The position numbers and the translations under genes were made by a program. The notes under the pieces were generated by a model. That model saw only the letters and a list, made by a program, of their open reading frames with translations. It searched no databases and was not told the DNA's origin. 7,460 nucleotides of DNA from UBA6183 sp964603255 (GTDB lineage Bacteria; Bacteroidota; Bacteroidia; UKL13-3), in the NCBI GenBank assembly GCA_964603255.1, contig CAZRVA010000134.1, positions 1 through 7,460 on the forward strand, written 5' to 3'. The stretch's first letter is position 1. Each line of letters starts with the position of its first letter. Shown here piece by piece: positions 1-6,494 of the stretch.

Positions 1-296
1 TCAGAATTTTTTTACCAACCGGCCTTGCAGGTATTTTCCCGGCAGATGCACCAGTAGAAATTAAGGCTTATCCTAATCCGGCAAAAACAAACATTAATTT
101 AGATTTATCTTCATTACCGCATCATACCAACGGAACATACACTGTAATTGACGTATTAGGAAGAACAGTAACGGAAGGAAACTTTAACAACAATTTAGCT
201 CCGGCCATTAATATTTCATCTTACCAAAACGGTTTGTACAAATGCATGATTAAAACTGAGGAAGGAGTTTATTATACCAGTTTTTTGAAAGAGTAA
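1..296 (+). CDS. C-terminal end of a T9SS-exported protein (type A sorting domain)
   Basis: Reading from base 3 gives 97 residues ending in TAA at 294-296; the 5' part lies outside the window. The visible part carries the pattern of the Bacteroidota type IX secretion sorting domain (Por_Secre_tail, type A): an AYPNPA motif about 23 residues in, then short beta-strand blocks (INLDL, YTVIDVLGRTV, INISSYQNGLYKCMI) and the closing FLKE. In this family the C-terminal domain directs a Sec-exported protein through the T9SS, where it is usually cleaved and the cargo is released or anchored to the surface. What the mature protein does cannot be told, because the N-terminal cargo domains are missing. 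The gene ends just before a hairpin terminator and converges on the receptor gene on the other strand. Confidence 0.88.
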   Translation, partial: RIFLPTGLAGIFPADAPVEIKAYPNPAKTNINLDLSSLPHHTNGTYTVIDVLGRTVTEGNFNNNLAPAINISSYQNGLYKCMIKTEEGVYYTSFLKE

Positions 297-313
297 AATT
301 GAATTTATAAACG

Positions 314-344
314 AAAAAAGACAGCTTGTGGCTGTCTTTTTTTT
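314..344. terminator. Bidirectional intrinsic terminator
   Basis: GACAGC (320-325), loop TTGTG, GCTGTC (331-336) form a perfect 6-bp stem. It is preceded by a run of six A (314-319) and followed by a run of eight T (337-344). The A run becomes a U run on the other strand, so the hairpin can terminate both the gene ending at 296 and the minus-strand receptor gene ending at 356. Confidence 0.85.
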
Positions 345-355
345 ATGCACTAAAG

Positions 356-2689
356 TTAAATCTTAAATCGCATTTGAAGGTTAAATGTTCGCGGTGCATC
401 CATACGTGCAGGTCGGGTAGCGTATTCTAAATTCATAAAATTATTTACAATAAAACTAACCGTCATATTAGGGTTGATGTTTACACCAATACGCGCTTGA
501 TGCACCCAATCACCATCACCAATTCTGCGCATAAACTTAGGTAATCCGGGTATAGCGATATAAAGCAAGGGATCAATATTATCAAACTTACTGTAGTACT
601 GTACTCCATAACCAATATTTATTTTACGGTACGATGCCTCTATATCAAACTTAACCAAATGCCTGTTGCGGTATGGTAATAATTGTGTTGCCGCATAATT
701 ACTATCAACTCCACCAAAACTTTTTACAAAATCTTTCATGTAGTTTACCGGATTTTTTGCTGAAGTATCTTGTGCTAAGTTTACCGGATAACTGTAGGTG
801 TAACCACCAAGTACATTTATCACTACCTCGCCAATTGCACCACTACCACTAACAGAAGCTTCCATACCACCCACCCTGGCTTGTTGTATGTTAAAAGCTT
901 TAAAGCCATATATTGATTTCGGATTTTGATTGGTTGCCGGCACGTACTGGCCCAATTTAAACTCTATCAAATCGGTGTACTCTTGCCAAAACAAAGCATA
1001 ATCAAACTGGCCATTCCAATTCGCAATTCTAAATCCTTGTTTTACTCCAATTTCGGCTGTCCAACCAAATTCGGTTTTTAACTGTGGATTAGGATAAACA
1101 CGTAACACACTTACACCATCATCTACATAACGTTCGCCAATGGTTGGAAAACGATAACCTTCACCATAATTCACCCGCAAAAAAGTTTTTTCGGCAGCCT
1201 GGTAATTCACTCCAAATTTTAATAATGGTCTACGGTTTTCTTCCACTGTATCTATTCTGTTAACCTCGTAACGTGCACCGGCACTCAAATTCCAACGTTT
1301 ATATTTGTAGTCGGCTTGCGAAAAAAATGCGTATGAATAACCTTGGTATCTTCCGGGATATATGTTGCTTACAGCCGTTATGTACGAACCATAAAAACCT
1401 GTGGTGGTACTTAATCCTTTCATCCAATTGCGTTGCCAACTGTAATCTACCGCATAGTTATCAGCCACAGCATCGTATAAATTTCTATTTAAATTTTCAT
1501 CTACATAACGCACAATATTATACTTACGCATTTTTAAACTGTGTATAGTTTTTTTGTTCGGGCTGGCATAAGTAATGTGCGGATCAATGGTATAAATGCT
1601 CCAAAAATCTTGTCCTACGCTTCCATCAAATGGCTTTAATGCACCGCTATCCGCATTGGCCCAAAGAAAAAACCTTCCTGATTTTTCGGCCAAAAACATA
1701 CTGTTAATACCATAACTTAAACCTTTAATTTTCTTGGAACGATAACGCGTTTTAATGTAAGAACGACCTCTAAATTCATCGGTTTGTTGCAAATGACTTT
1801 TTACCATATGCACGTTGCCACTCATCACCAAATCAAAATTACCAAACTGTTGCCTGTGGCTAAAAAATGCACCAGAGTTAAACGGTTGTGTAGTACGTTC
1901 CCACCAAATGGTTTCTCTTCTACGTGGGTTATCTACTATACCTTGGTAAGTGGTAACTTTGGTTTCTGGCTTTGCTCCCGGCCAGCCACTGCGTACGTTA
2001 ATACTTCCGTTTAATGCAGCCGATCCGTACAATACGGAAGTAGCACCTTTAACTACTTCAATTTGCTCTGCTGCTTCAATAGGTAATAACTTCCATCGTA
2101 CATCGCCCAAATCAGCACCCATTAATGGCATATCATCCAACATTACCATTACCCTGCTGCCCACACTATAACTGTAACCCACACCACCACGCATACTTAT
2201 TTGTCCTTCTATAACACTTACTCCAGGTACTTTATTTACCACATCACTTAAATCGTAAGCATTGGTATAAGCAATTAAGTTTGGTTTGATTACGTTCATG
2301 CTCATCACCTCTTGGGCAGCTTTACGTTCAATTTTACTACCGCTAAAAACAAACTGATCTAATTGACTAACCTCGGTTTCCATACTTACGGTTAAGTCAA
2401 CGTTTCCGAGCAGTTCAACTTTTCTCTCGTAAGGTTTATGACCAACAGCTGTTACCCTTAAAATGTATTTTCCTTGAGGTACATTTAGCACAAATTTACC
2501 GGCAGTATCTGTTTTGGTTTTGTATTGCTTAATCATTACCGATGCATTGGCTATAGGCTCACTTGTAGTATTATTGAGTACCTTGCCTGTTAAAATTACC
2601 TGTTGTGAAAACACAGGCTTAAATAACACTGCAACAAAAAATATAAAGAGATAAAAGTGTTTCAATGATGTTTTGTTTAGCAATGCCAA
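356..2689 (-). CDS. TonB-dependent outer membrane receptor with N-terminal carboxypeptidase-regulatory-like domain
   Basis: The 777-residue protein begins with a hydrophobic signal peptide (about 9-28, ending PVFS before QQ). Residues about 31-105 look like a CarboxypepD_reg-like beta-sandwich (GKVLN...PIANASV...TDTAGKFVL...GKYILRVTAVGH). A plug domain follows at about 125-235, with DVVNKVPGV, SMRGG (165-169) and VVKGATSVLYGSAALNGSINV (about 212-232). The rest, to the final MRFKI, is a long aromatic-rich beta-barrel. Such receptors import large or scarce substrates using TonB energy. The substrate is not readable here; no SusD-like partner is adjacent. There is no ATG: the first possible start is TTG at 2689, and TTG at 2665 would give a compact signal peptide (LKHFYLFIFF...). 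An in-frame stop lies at 2702-2704. Function class is secure, exact start is not. Confidence 0.92.
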   Translation of the reverse strand: MALLNKTSLKHFYLFIFFVAVLFKPVFSQQVILTGKVLNNTTSEPIANASVMIKQYKTKTDTAGKFVLNVPQGKYILRVTAVGHKPYERKVELLGNVDLTVSMETEVSQLDQFVFSGSKIERKAAQEVMSMNVIKPNLIAYTNAYDLSDVVNKVPGVSVIEGQISMRGGVGYSYSVGSRVMVMLDDMPLMGADLGDVRWKLLPIEAAEQIEVVKGATSVLYGSAALNGSINVRSGWPGAKPETKVTTYQGIVDNPRRRETIWWERTTQPFNSGAFFSHRQQFGNFDLVMSGNVHMVKSHLQQTDEFRGRSYIKTRYRSKKIKGLSYGINSMFLAEKSGRFFLWANADSGALKPFDGSVGQDFWSIYTIDPHITYASPNKKTIHSLKMRKYNIVRYVDENLNRNLYDAVADNYAVDYSWQRNWMKGLSTTTGFYGSYITAVSNIYPGRYQGYSYAFFSQADYKYKRWNLSAGARYEVNRIDTVEENRRPLLKFGVNYQAAEKTFLRVNYGEGYRFPTIGERYVDDGVSVLRVYPNPQLKTEFGWTAEIGVKQGFRIANWNGQFDYALFWQEYTDLIEFKLGQYVPATNQNPKSIYGFKAFNIQQARVGGMEASVSGSGAIGEVVINVLGGYTYSYPVNLAQDTSAKNPVNYMKDFVKSFGGVDSNYAATQLLPYRNRHLVKFDIEASYRKINIGYGVQYYSKFDNIDPLLYIAIPGLPKFMRRIGDGDWVHQARIGVNINPNMTVSFIVNNFMNLEYATRPARMDAPRTFNLQMRFKI

Positions 2690-2840
2690 TATATAAAATT
2701 TTTAATTGTACCAATACTTTGGCTTTTATAACCAATGAAATATGCATTAAAATTGATACTATGAACACCTCATTAATCAACAACAACATTGCAAAACCGA
2801 TGGTTAATTGGTTACTTCGTGGCATAATACTAACAACCAC

Positions 2841-3014
2841 ATGCACCATTTTATCGTTCGTAATTGGTTAATTTTAGCTATTGCCAGCCTACTTGTAGCC
2901 ATTTATGTTACCATTTTTGATGGCTTTGTAGCCGGAAAAGCTTACATGTTTTTCATTTTAGCATTGATATTTGGTGCTGTATATTATTTACGACTGAAAA
3001 AGAGTGCTAAATGA
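2841..3014 (+). CDS. Small two-helix membrane protein, unknown function
   Basis: The ATG at 2841 gives 57 residues. Two hydrophobic segments (about NWLILAIASLLVAIYVTIF and AYMFFILALIFGAVYYL) are separated by a short polar turn (DGFVAGK), and the tail RLKKSAK is basic, as expected for a cytoplasmic C-terminus. A TTG at 2808 would add 11 polar residues (VTSWHNTNN...), which look less natural, so ATG is preferred. I do not recognise a named family. It ends 20 bases before the CorC-like gene and could be cotranscribed with it. An overlapping hydrophobic frame at 2761-2871 raises the possibility that the gene once started further upstream. The composition pattern supports a real protein, but homology was not testable. 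Confidence 0.55.
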   Translation: MHHFIVRNWLILAIASLLVAIYVTIFDGFVAGKAYMFFILALIFGAVYYLRLKKSAK

Positions 3015-3034
3015 TTAAATTTGTTCAATAACAT

Positions 3035-4288
3035 ATGGATACTACCCTTATTATTATTCTCAGTATTTTAACCTCGGCATTTTTTTCGGGGATAGAAATT
3101 GCATTTATCTCTGCAAATAAACTGTTAATAGAATTACGCAGCAAACAAGGGAGTGTATCAGCTCGTATACTTTCGCCATTTGTAAATAATCCATCGCGTT
3201 TTATAAGCACTACCCTGGTGGGTACAAATATTGGTTTGGTTGTGTATGGTATTTACATGGGTGCATTTTTAAATCCATATATCATTCAATACATACCCGG
3301 AACAGCCAATAGCACCATGCTTTTATTGCTGGTTCAAACCTTGGTATCAACCCTAATAGTTTTAGTTACAGGCGAGTTTTTACCAAAGGTGCTTTTCCGC
3401 ATAAACCCAGATATTATTTTACGTGTTTTATCTGTTCCTTTTTTAATCAGTTATTATTTGTTTTGGCCATTAGTGCATTTTATTACTTGGTTGGCCAAAG
3501 TAATTTTAAATAATATTTTCAGGGTTCAGTTTAACGAGACTACTCCTGTATTTAGCAAAGTAGATTTAGATCAATACATCAGCGATAGCGTGGAAGATTT
3601 AGCAGAAGATGCAGATGTAGATACAGAGATGTTTAAAAACGCACTCGACTTTAGTAACGTAAGGTTGCGCGATTGTATGACACCTAGAACCGAATTAATT
3701 AGTATTGATATTGATGCAACCACAGATGAATTGTATACTAAATTTAAAGAAACCGGTTTATCTAAAATTTTAGTTCATCAAGGTACGGTTGATCATATTA
3801 TTGGATACACACACCAGAAAGATTTATTTAAAAAACCACACAGCATCAGGGCCATTTTAATTCCTATTGAAATTGCACCTGAAACTATGTCGGCAAACGA
3901 GCTATTAAATACATTTACCCGCACACGTAAAAGTATTGCATTGGTGGTAGATGAGCTTGGTGTAACCGCAGGTATTGTTACCATTGAAGACATTATGGAA
4001 GAGATTTTTGGCGAGATTGAAGACGAACATGATGTGGAGCAATTGGCCGAAGTACAACTGAACGAAAAAGAATTTATTTTTAATGCACGTCTTGAGGTAG
4101 ATTACCTAAACAACAAATACGAGTTAAACATTCCGGAAGGAGATTACAATACACTTGGTGGTTATATTTTTGCTGTACATGAAAATATACCAACCAAAGG
4201 AGAAGTAATTGTGATTGAAAAGTTTCAGTTTACCATTATCTCTGTAACACATAACCGCATTAACGAGCTTAAGCTTACCCTAATTTAA
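3035..4288 (+). CDS. HlyC/CorC family transporter-like protein (CNNM, CBS pair, CorC_HlyC)
   Basis: The 417-residue protein has the full family architecture. An N-terminal CNNM/DUF21 membrane domain (about 1-160) has four hydrophobic segments at about 3-25, 57-80, 93-113 and 128-158, with the family signature FFSGIEIAF (16-24). Two CBS domains follow: the first opens with DCMTPRTEL (213-221), the second ends with VVDELGVTAGIVTIEDIMEEIFGEIEDE (about 304-331). A C-terminal CorC_HlyC transporter-associated domain spans about 342-417. Family members are linked to Mg2+/Co2+ export or divalent-cation homeostasis, with CBS domains binding adenine nucleotides; the old name hemolysin is misleading. 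The gliding protein GldE has the same architecture, but no gliding genes are nearby. Length is normal, ATG start at 3035, no good Shine-Dalgarno site. Confidence 0.93.
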   Translation: MDTTLIIILSILTSAFFSGIEIAFISANKLLIELRSKQGSVSARILSPFVNNPSRFISTTLVGTNIGLVVYGIYMGAFLNPYIIQYIPGTANSTMLLLLVQTLVSTLIVLVTGEFLPKVLFRINPDIILRVLSVPFLISYYLFWPLVHFITWLAKVILNNIFRVQFNETTPVFSKVDLDQYISDSVEDLAEDADVDTEMFKNALDFSNVRLRDCMTPRTELISIDIDATTDELYTKFKETGLSKILVHQGTVDHIIGYTHQKDLFKKPHSIRAILIPIEIAPETMSANELLNTFTRTRKSIALVVDELGVTAGIVTIEDIMEEIFGEIEDEHDVEQLAEVQLNEKEFIFNARLEVDYLNNKYELNIPEGDYNTLGGYIFAVHENIPTKGEVIVIEKFQFTIISVTHNRINELKLTLI

Positions 4289-4289
4289 T

Positions 4290-4319
4290 TTTGAATTGCT
4301 TTTGGTTTGATTAACTTTG
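4290..4319 (+). promoter_or_regulatory. Bacteroidota -33/-7 promoter for the DUF2892 gene
   Basis: A TTTG -33 box (4290-4293), an 18-base spacer and TAACTTTG (4312-4319) match the Bacteroidota sigma factor consensus TTTG-N(about 19)-TAnnTTTG. The start would fall near 4323-4326, giving a leader of about 30 bases before the ATG at 4354. The promoter begins 2 bases after the stop of the upstream gene. Confidence 0.65.
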
Positions 4320-4353
4320 GTATACAAATTTATCAACCTTAATATTTATTGCT

Positions 4354-4563
4354 ATGAAAGCAAACATGGGTACTATCGACAGGGTAATGAGAATTATTGC
4401 CGCTGTTGTTATTGCAGCACTTTATTTTACCAATATGATTAGTGGCACACTTGCAATAATCCTTTTGGTATTTGCTGCAGTTTTTATTTTAACAAGCTTC
4501 GTCAGCTTCTGTCCGCTTTACGTTCCGCTTGGTATATCAACCAAAAAGAAAGAAAACAGCTAA
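4354..4563 (+). CDS. DUF2892 (YgaP-type transmembrane) small membrane protein
   Basis: The 69-residue protein matches the DUF2892 pattern: NMGTIDRVMRII at 4-15, a first membrane helix to about residue 27 (AAVVIAALYFTNM), a second helix at about 31-50 (GTLAIILLVFAAVFILTSFV), then the characteristic FCPLYVPLG (52-60) and a basic tail. In E. coli YgaP this two-helix domain is fused to a cytoplasmic rhodanese. Here it is free-standing beside rhodanese genes, which suggests it serves as a membrane partner in sulfur handling. The single cysteine C53 lies at the end of helix 2. It has its own promoter and is 92 bases upstream of the MBL-rhodanese gene. The biochemical role of the family is not firmly known. 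Confidence 0.88.
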   Translation: MKANMGTIDRVMRIIAAVVIAALYFTNMISGTLAIILLVFAAVFILTSFVSFCPLYVPLGISTKKKENS

Positions 4564-4588
4564 CAAAAATCATACGTTTACACCCTTA

Positions 4589-4606
4589 TTGTGTAACAAA
4601 AGTCAC
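4589..4606 (+). promoter_or_regulatory. Candidate Crp/Fnr-type operator upstream of the sulfur operon
   Basis: GTAAC (4593-4597), AAAA, GTCAC (4602-4606) form a dyad with 5-bp arms (4 of 5 matched) and a 4-bp centre, the general shape of Crp/Fnr-family sites. Its centre (about 4599.5) lies roughly 40-42 bases upstream of the predicted start, the position used by class II activators, and the -33 position of this promoter (around 4607-4610, CATG) has no TTTG. It overlaps the first copy of the 12-bp repeat TTGTGTAACAAA (4589-4600). No regulator gene is in the window. Confidence 0.4.
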
Positions 4607-4628
4607 CATGCACTTTTCATACTCGTCT

Positions 4629-4636
4629 TAACTTTG
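4629..4636 (+). promoter_or_regulatory. -7 box of the MBL-rhodanese operon promoter
   Basis: TAACTTTG fits the Bacteroidota -7 consensus TAnnTTTG. A start near 4640-4643 would leave a leader of only about 13-16 bases before the ATG at 4656. The expected -33 TTTG is missing, which suggests activator dependence. Confidence 0.55.
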
Positions 4637-4645
4637 TGTAACAAA
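4634..4645 (+). repeat. Second copy of the 12-bp direct repeat TTGTGTAACAAA
   Basis: TTGTGTAACAAA occurs at 4589-4600 and again at 4634-4645, exactly 45 bases apart. This copy is extended to TTTGT-GTA-ACAAA (4633-4645), a perfect 5-bp inverted repeat, and overlaps the -7 box and the likely start site. A protein bound here could block initiation. Confidence 0.5.
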
Positions 4646-4655
4646 TTTAAAGTGT

Positions 4656-6080
4656 ATGAAAATAGAACAAATTTATACCGGTTGTTTGGCACAAGGTGCT
4701 TACTACATTGAAAGTAATGGTGAAGCTGCTATTATTGATCCACTTCGTGAGGTTAATCCTTACATTGAAATGGCCGAGAAACGTGGCGCTAAAATCAAGT
4801 ATATTTTTGAAACTCACTTTCATGCCGATTTTGTCTCGGGTCATGTAGACTTAGCTAAAAAAACAGATGCTGTTATTGTATACGGACCAACCCAAATGCA
4901 AATGGGTTTTACGGCTTATGTTGGTCAGGATGGCGAAGTGTTTAATATTGGTAACGCCAAAATTACTTTACTACACACACCCGGACACACCATGGAAAGC
5001 AGTTGCTTTTTGTTAACCGATGAAAACGGAAAACAAACAGCCTTATTTACCGGAGATACTTTATTTATTGGTGATGTTGGCCGACCTGATTTAGCCCAAC
5101 ATGTGATTGCCGATTTAACGCAAGAAAAATTAGCCAAACATTTATACCATTCGTTGCAAACCAAAATTATGCCTTTGGCAGATGACATTATTGTATATCC
5201 TGCACACGGTGCTGGCAGCGCTTGTGGTAAAAACTTAAGTAAAGAAACCAGCGATACTCTTGGCAATCAGAAAAAAACAAATTACGCTTTACGTCCGGGT
5301 ATTACCGAAGAAGAGTTTGTAAACGAGTTGTTAAATGGATTGATGCCTCCTCCTGCATACTTTCCAAACAATGTATTGATGAACATTAACGGATACAACA
5401 GTATTGATGAAGTAATGCAGCAAGGCACACAAGCTTTATCTGTTGAAGCATTTGAGGCAGCAGCCAACGAAACCAATGCCTTAATTTTAGATACACGCAG
5501 AGCCGACTTATTTGCCAAAGCGTTTATTCCAAACTCAATAAACATTGGCATTGACGGAAATTTTGCTGTTTGGGTGGGTACCATGATTACCGATATTAAA
5601 CAGCCTTTATTATTGGTTATTGATGAAGGAAGAGAAGAAGAAGTAGTTACACGTTTGGCCCGCGTTGGTTACGACAATGCCATTGGGTATTTAAAAGGAG
5701 GTATTGATGCCTGGAAAGAAGCCGGAAAAGAAACCGACAGTATAAGAAGCATAAAAATAGATGAATTTGTTTCAGCCTATCAAGCCAACAAAAACATTGC
5801 TATTTTAGATGTGCGTAAAGCCAGCGAGTTTAACTCTGAGCATGTGATTGAAGCAGAAAACGCACCTTTGGATTACATTAACGAGAGCATGCTTAAAATA
5901 GATAAAAACAAAACTTACTATGTACATTGTGCAGGTGGTTATCGCTCTATGATTTTTGCTTCGGTACTAAAAGCACGCGGATACGATAATTTAATTAACG
6001 TTGAAGGTGGTTTTACATCCATTAAAAACTCAGGAGCATTTGCCGTAACCGAGTATGTTTGTCCTAGCACCATGCTGTAA
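4656..6080 (+). CDS. MBL-fold persulfide dioxygenase-like protein fused to two rhodanese domains
   Basis: The 474-residue protein starts with a metallo-beta-lactamase domain (about 1-245): THFHADF (53-59), HTPGH (107-111), FTGDTLFIGDVGRPD (131-145) and YPAHG (181-185). Equivalents of the mononuclear iron ligands of ETHE1-type persulfide dioxygenases are H54, H111 and D134. The last residue of the usual HxHxDH motif is F59, which fits a one-metal enzyme. The first rhodanese domain (about 255-360) keeps LDTR (278-281) but has no active-site cysteine. The second (about 365-474) has LDVR and the loop HCAGGYRS with catalytic C425. Related enzymes such as staphylococcal CstB oxidise low-molecular-weight persulfides or move sulfane sulfur to sulfite. 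Cytoplasmic, no signal peptide. It heads an operon and overlaps the next gene by 1 base (TAATG). The exact substrate is inferred, not shown. Confidence 0.9.
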   Translation: MKIEQIYTGCLAQGAYYIESNGEAAIIDPLREVNPYIEMAEKRGAKIKYIFETHFHADFVSGHVDLAKKTDAVIVYGPTQMQMGFTAYVGQDGEVFNIGNAKITLLHTPGHTMESSCFLLTDENGKQTALFTGDTLFIGDVGRPDLAQHVIADLTQEKLAKHLYHSLQTKIMPLADDIIVYPAHGAGSACGKNLSKETSDTLGNQKKTNYALRPGITEEEFVNELLNGLMPPPAYFPNNVLMNINGYNSIDEVMQQGTQALSVEAFEAAANETNALILDTRRADLFAKAFIPNSINIGIDGNFAVWVGTMITDIKQPLLLVIDEGREEEVVTRLARVGYDNAIGYLKGGIDAWKEAGKETDSIRSIKIDEFVSAYQANKNIAILDVRKASEFNSEHVIEAENAPLDYINESMLKIDKNKTYYVHCAGGYRSMIFASVLKARGYDNLINVEGGFTSIKNSGAFAVTEYVCPSTML

Positions 6081-6292
6081 TGAAAACGTTAATTAAAAAA
6101 CATAACAAAACAATTGTTGGTAGCCTTATTGGTGCTGCCTTAGGGTATGCTTACTATTATTTTATAGGATGCAGCAACGGAACCTGTGCCATTACATCCA
6201 ACCCAATTAACAGTACTTTGTATGGTGCTTTTATGGGAGGGTTATTGGGCAGCTCTTTTAAAAACGAATCACAAACAAAAACAAGCAAATAA
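6080..6292 (+). CDS. DUF6132-like small membrane protein with GCx4C motif
   Basis: The 70-residue protein has a basic start (KTLIKKHNK), a first membrane helix at about 11-30 (TIVGSLIGAALGYAYYYFIG), the motif GCSNGTCAITSNP (30-42), and a second glycine-rich helix at about 45-60 (STLYGAFMGGLLG). This pattern matches the DUF6132 family as I recall it. C31 and C36 sit just outside the first helix, where they could act as a redox or persulfide-carrying pair; that role is inference. The ATG overlaps the stop of the MBL-rhodanese gene (TAATG), so translation is likely coupled, and the stop is 1 base before the next ATG. The function of the family is unknown. Confidence 0.8.
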   Translation: MKTLIKKHNKTIVGSLIGAALGYAYYYFIGCSNGTCAITSNPINSTLYGAFMGGLLGSSFKNESQTKTSK

Positions 6293-6364
6293 CATGAAAC
6301 CAAATACCGTAATTGATGTGCGCTCTCCTGAAGAATACATGGGCGGGCATGTTGCTGGAAGCAT

Positions 6365-6442
6365 TAATACCGAAGGCACATTTAATATAGTCCAATTTCG
6401 GCCATTGCCTTATTGAACTATTTTCATGTAGCATCGGTATTA
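6365..6442 (+). repeat. Left imperfect hairpin of the insertion
   Basis: TAATACCGA (6365-6373) pairs perfectly with TCGGTATTA (6434-6442). Nearer the tip, ATAGTCCAAT (6387-6396) pairs with ATTGAACTAT (6412-6421) at 9 of 10 positions. The segments between align with small bulges (ACAT opposite ATGT). The loop is 6397-6411. The whole element arm is one long interrupted palindrome. Confidence 0.8.
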
Positions 6443-6494
6443 CCATCGTAAAATTATTTTTTAGTTTAGACTAAAAATAATTACGATTGGTTAA
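6368..6494 (+). mobile_element. Small non-autonomous palindromic insertion element (MITE/PATE-like) with TTAA duplication
   Basis: TTAA occurs at both borders (6364-6367 and 6491-6494), and precise removal of one 127-bp unit restores the rhodanese frame. The 123 bases between the two TTAA copies have no coding capacity and are almost entirely two adjacent imperfect hairpins (6365-6442 and 6443-6490). Two readings fit. One is a MITE mobilised by a transposase that duplicates a 4-bp TTAA target. The other is an IS200/IS605-derived palindrome-associated element inserted beside a tetranucleotide, with a left and a right hairpin. The ends are not clear long terminal inverted repeats of each other. 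No known family was recognised. Confidence 0.72.
6443..6490 (+). repeat. Right imperfect hairpin of the insertion
   Basis: The arm 6445-6465 (ATCGTA... ending TTTTTTAGT) pairs with 6470-6487 (ACTAAAAATAATTACGAT) with a 2-base and a 1-base bulge. The loop is TTAG (6466-6469). CC (6443-6444) can extend the pairing to GG (6489-6490). The stem is AT-rich. No T run follows the stem, so it is not a standard terminator. Confidence 0.78.

Noticed and set aside
2715..2721. TACTTTG as a promoter -7 box for the small membrane gene
   Set aside because: It is one base short of the consensus spacing and has no -33 partner.
3016..3023. TAAATTTG, a -7-like box just before the CorC-like gene
   Set aside because: It fits TAnnTTTG, but no TTTG is found 18-20 bases upstream, the leader would be only about 7 bases, and such AT-rich matches are expected by chance.
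3035..4288. Identification of the CNNM/CBS protein as the gliding protein GldE
   Set aside because: The architecture is the same, but no gliding genes are adjacent and sequence alone by eye does not separate it from other CorC-family members.
4925..5584. Long minus-strand open frames (113 and 100 codons) inside the MBL-rhodanese gene
   Set aside because: They are antisense shadows of a strongly supported coding sequence and show no recognisable domain.
6445..6487. The right hairpin of the insert as an intrinsic terminator
   Set aside because: The stem is AT-rich with bulges and is not followed by a T run on the plus strand; some polarity is possible, but it is not a standard terminator.
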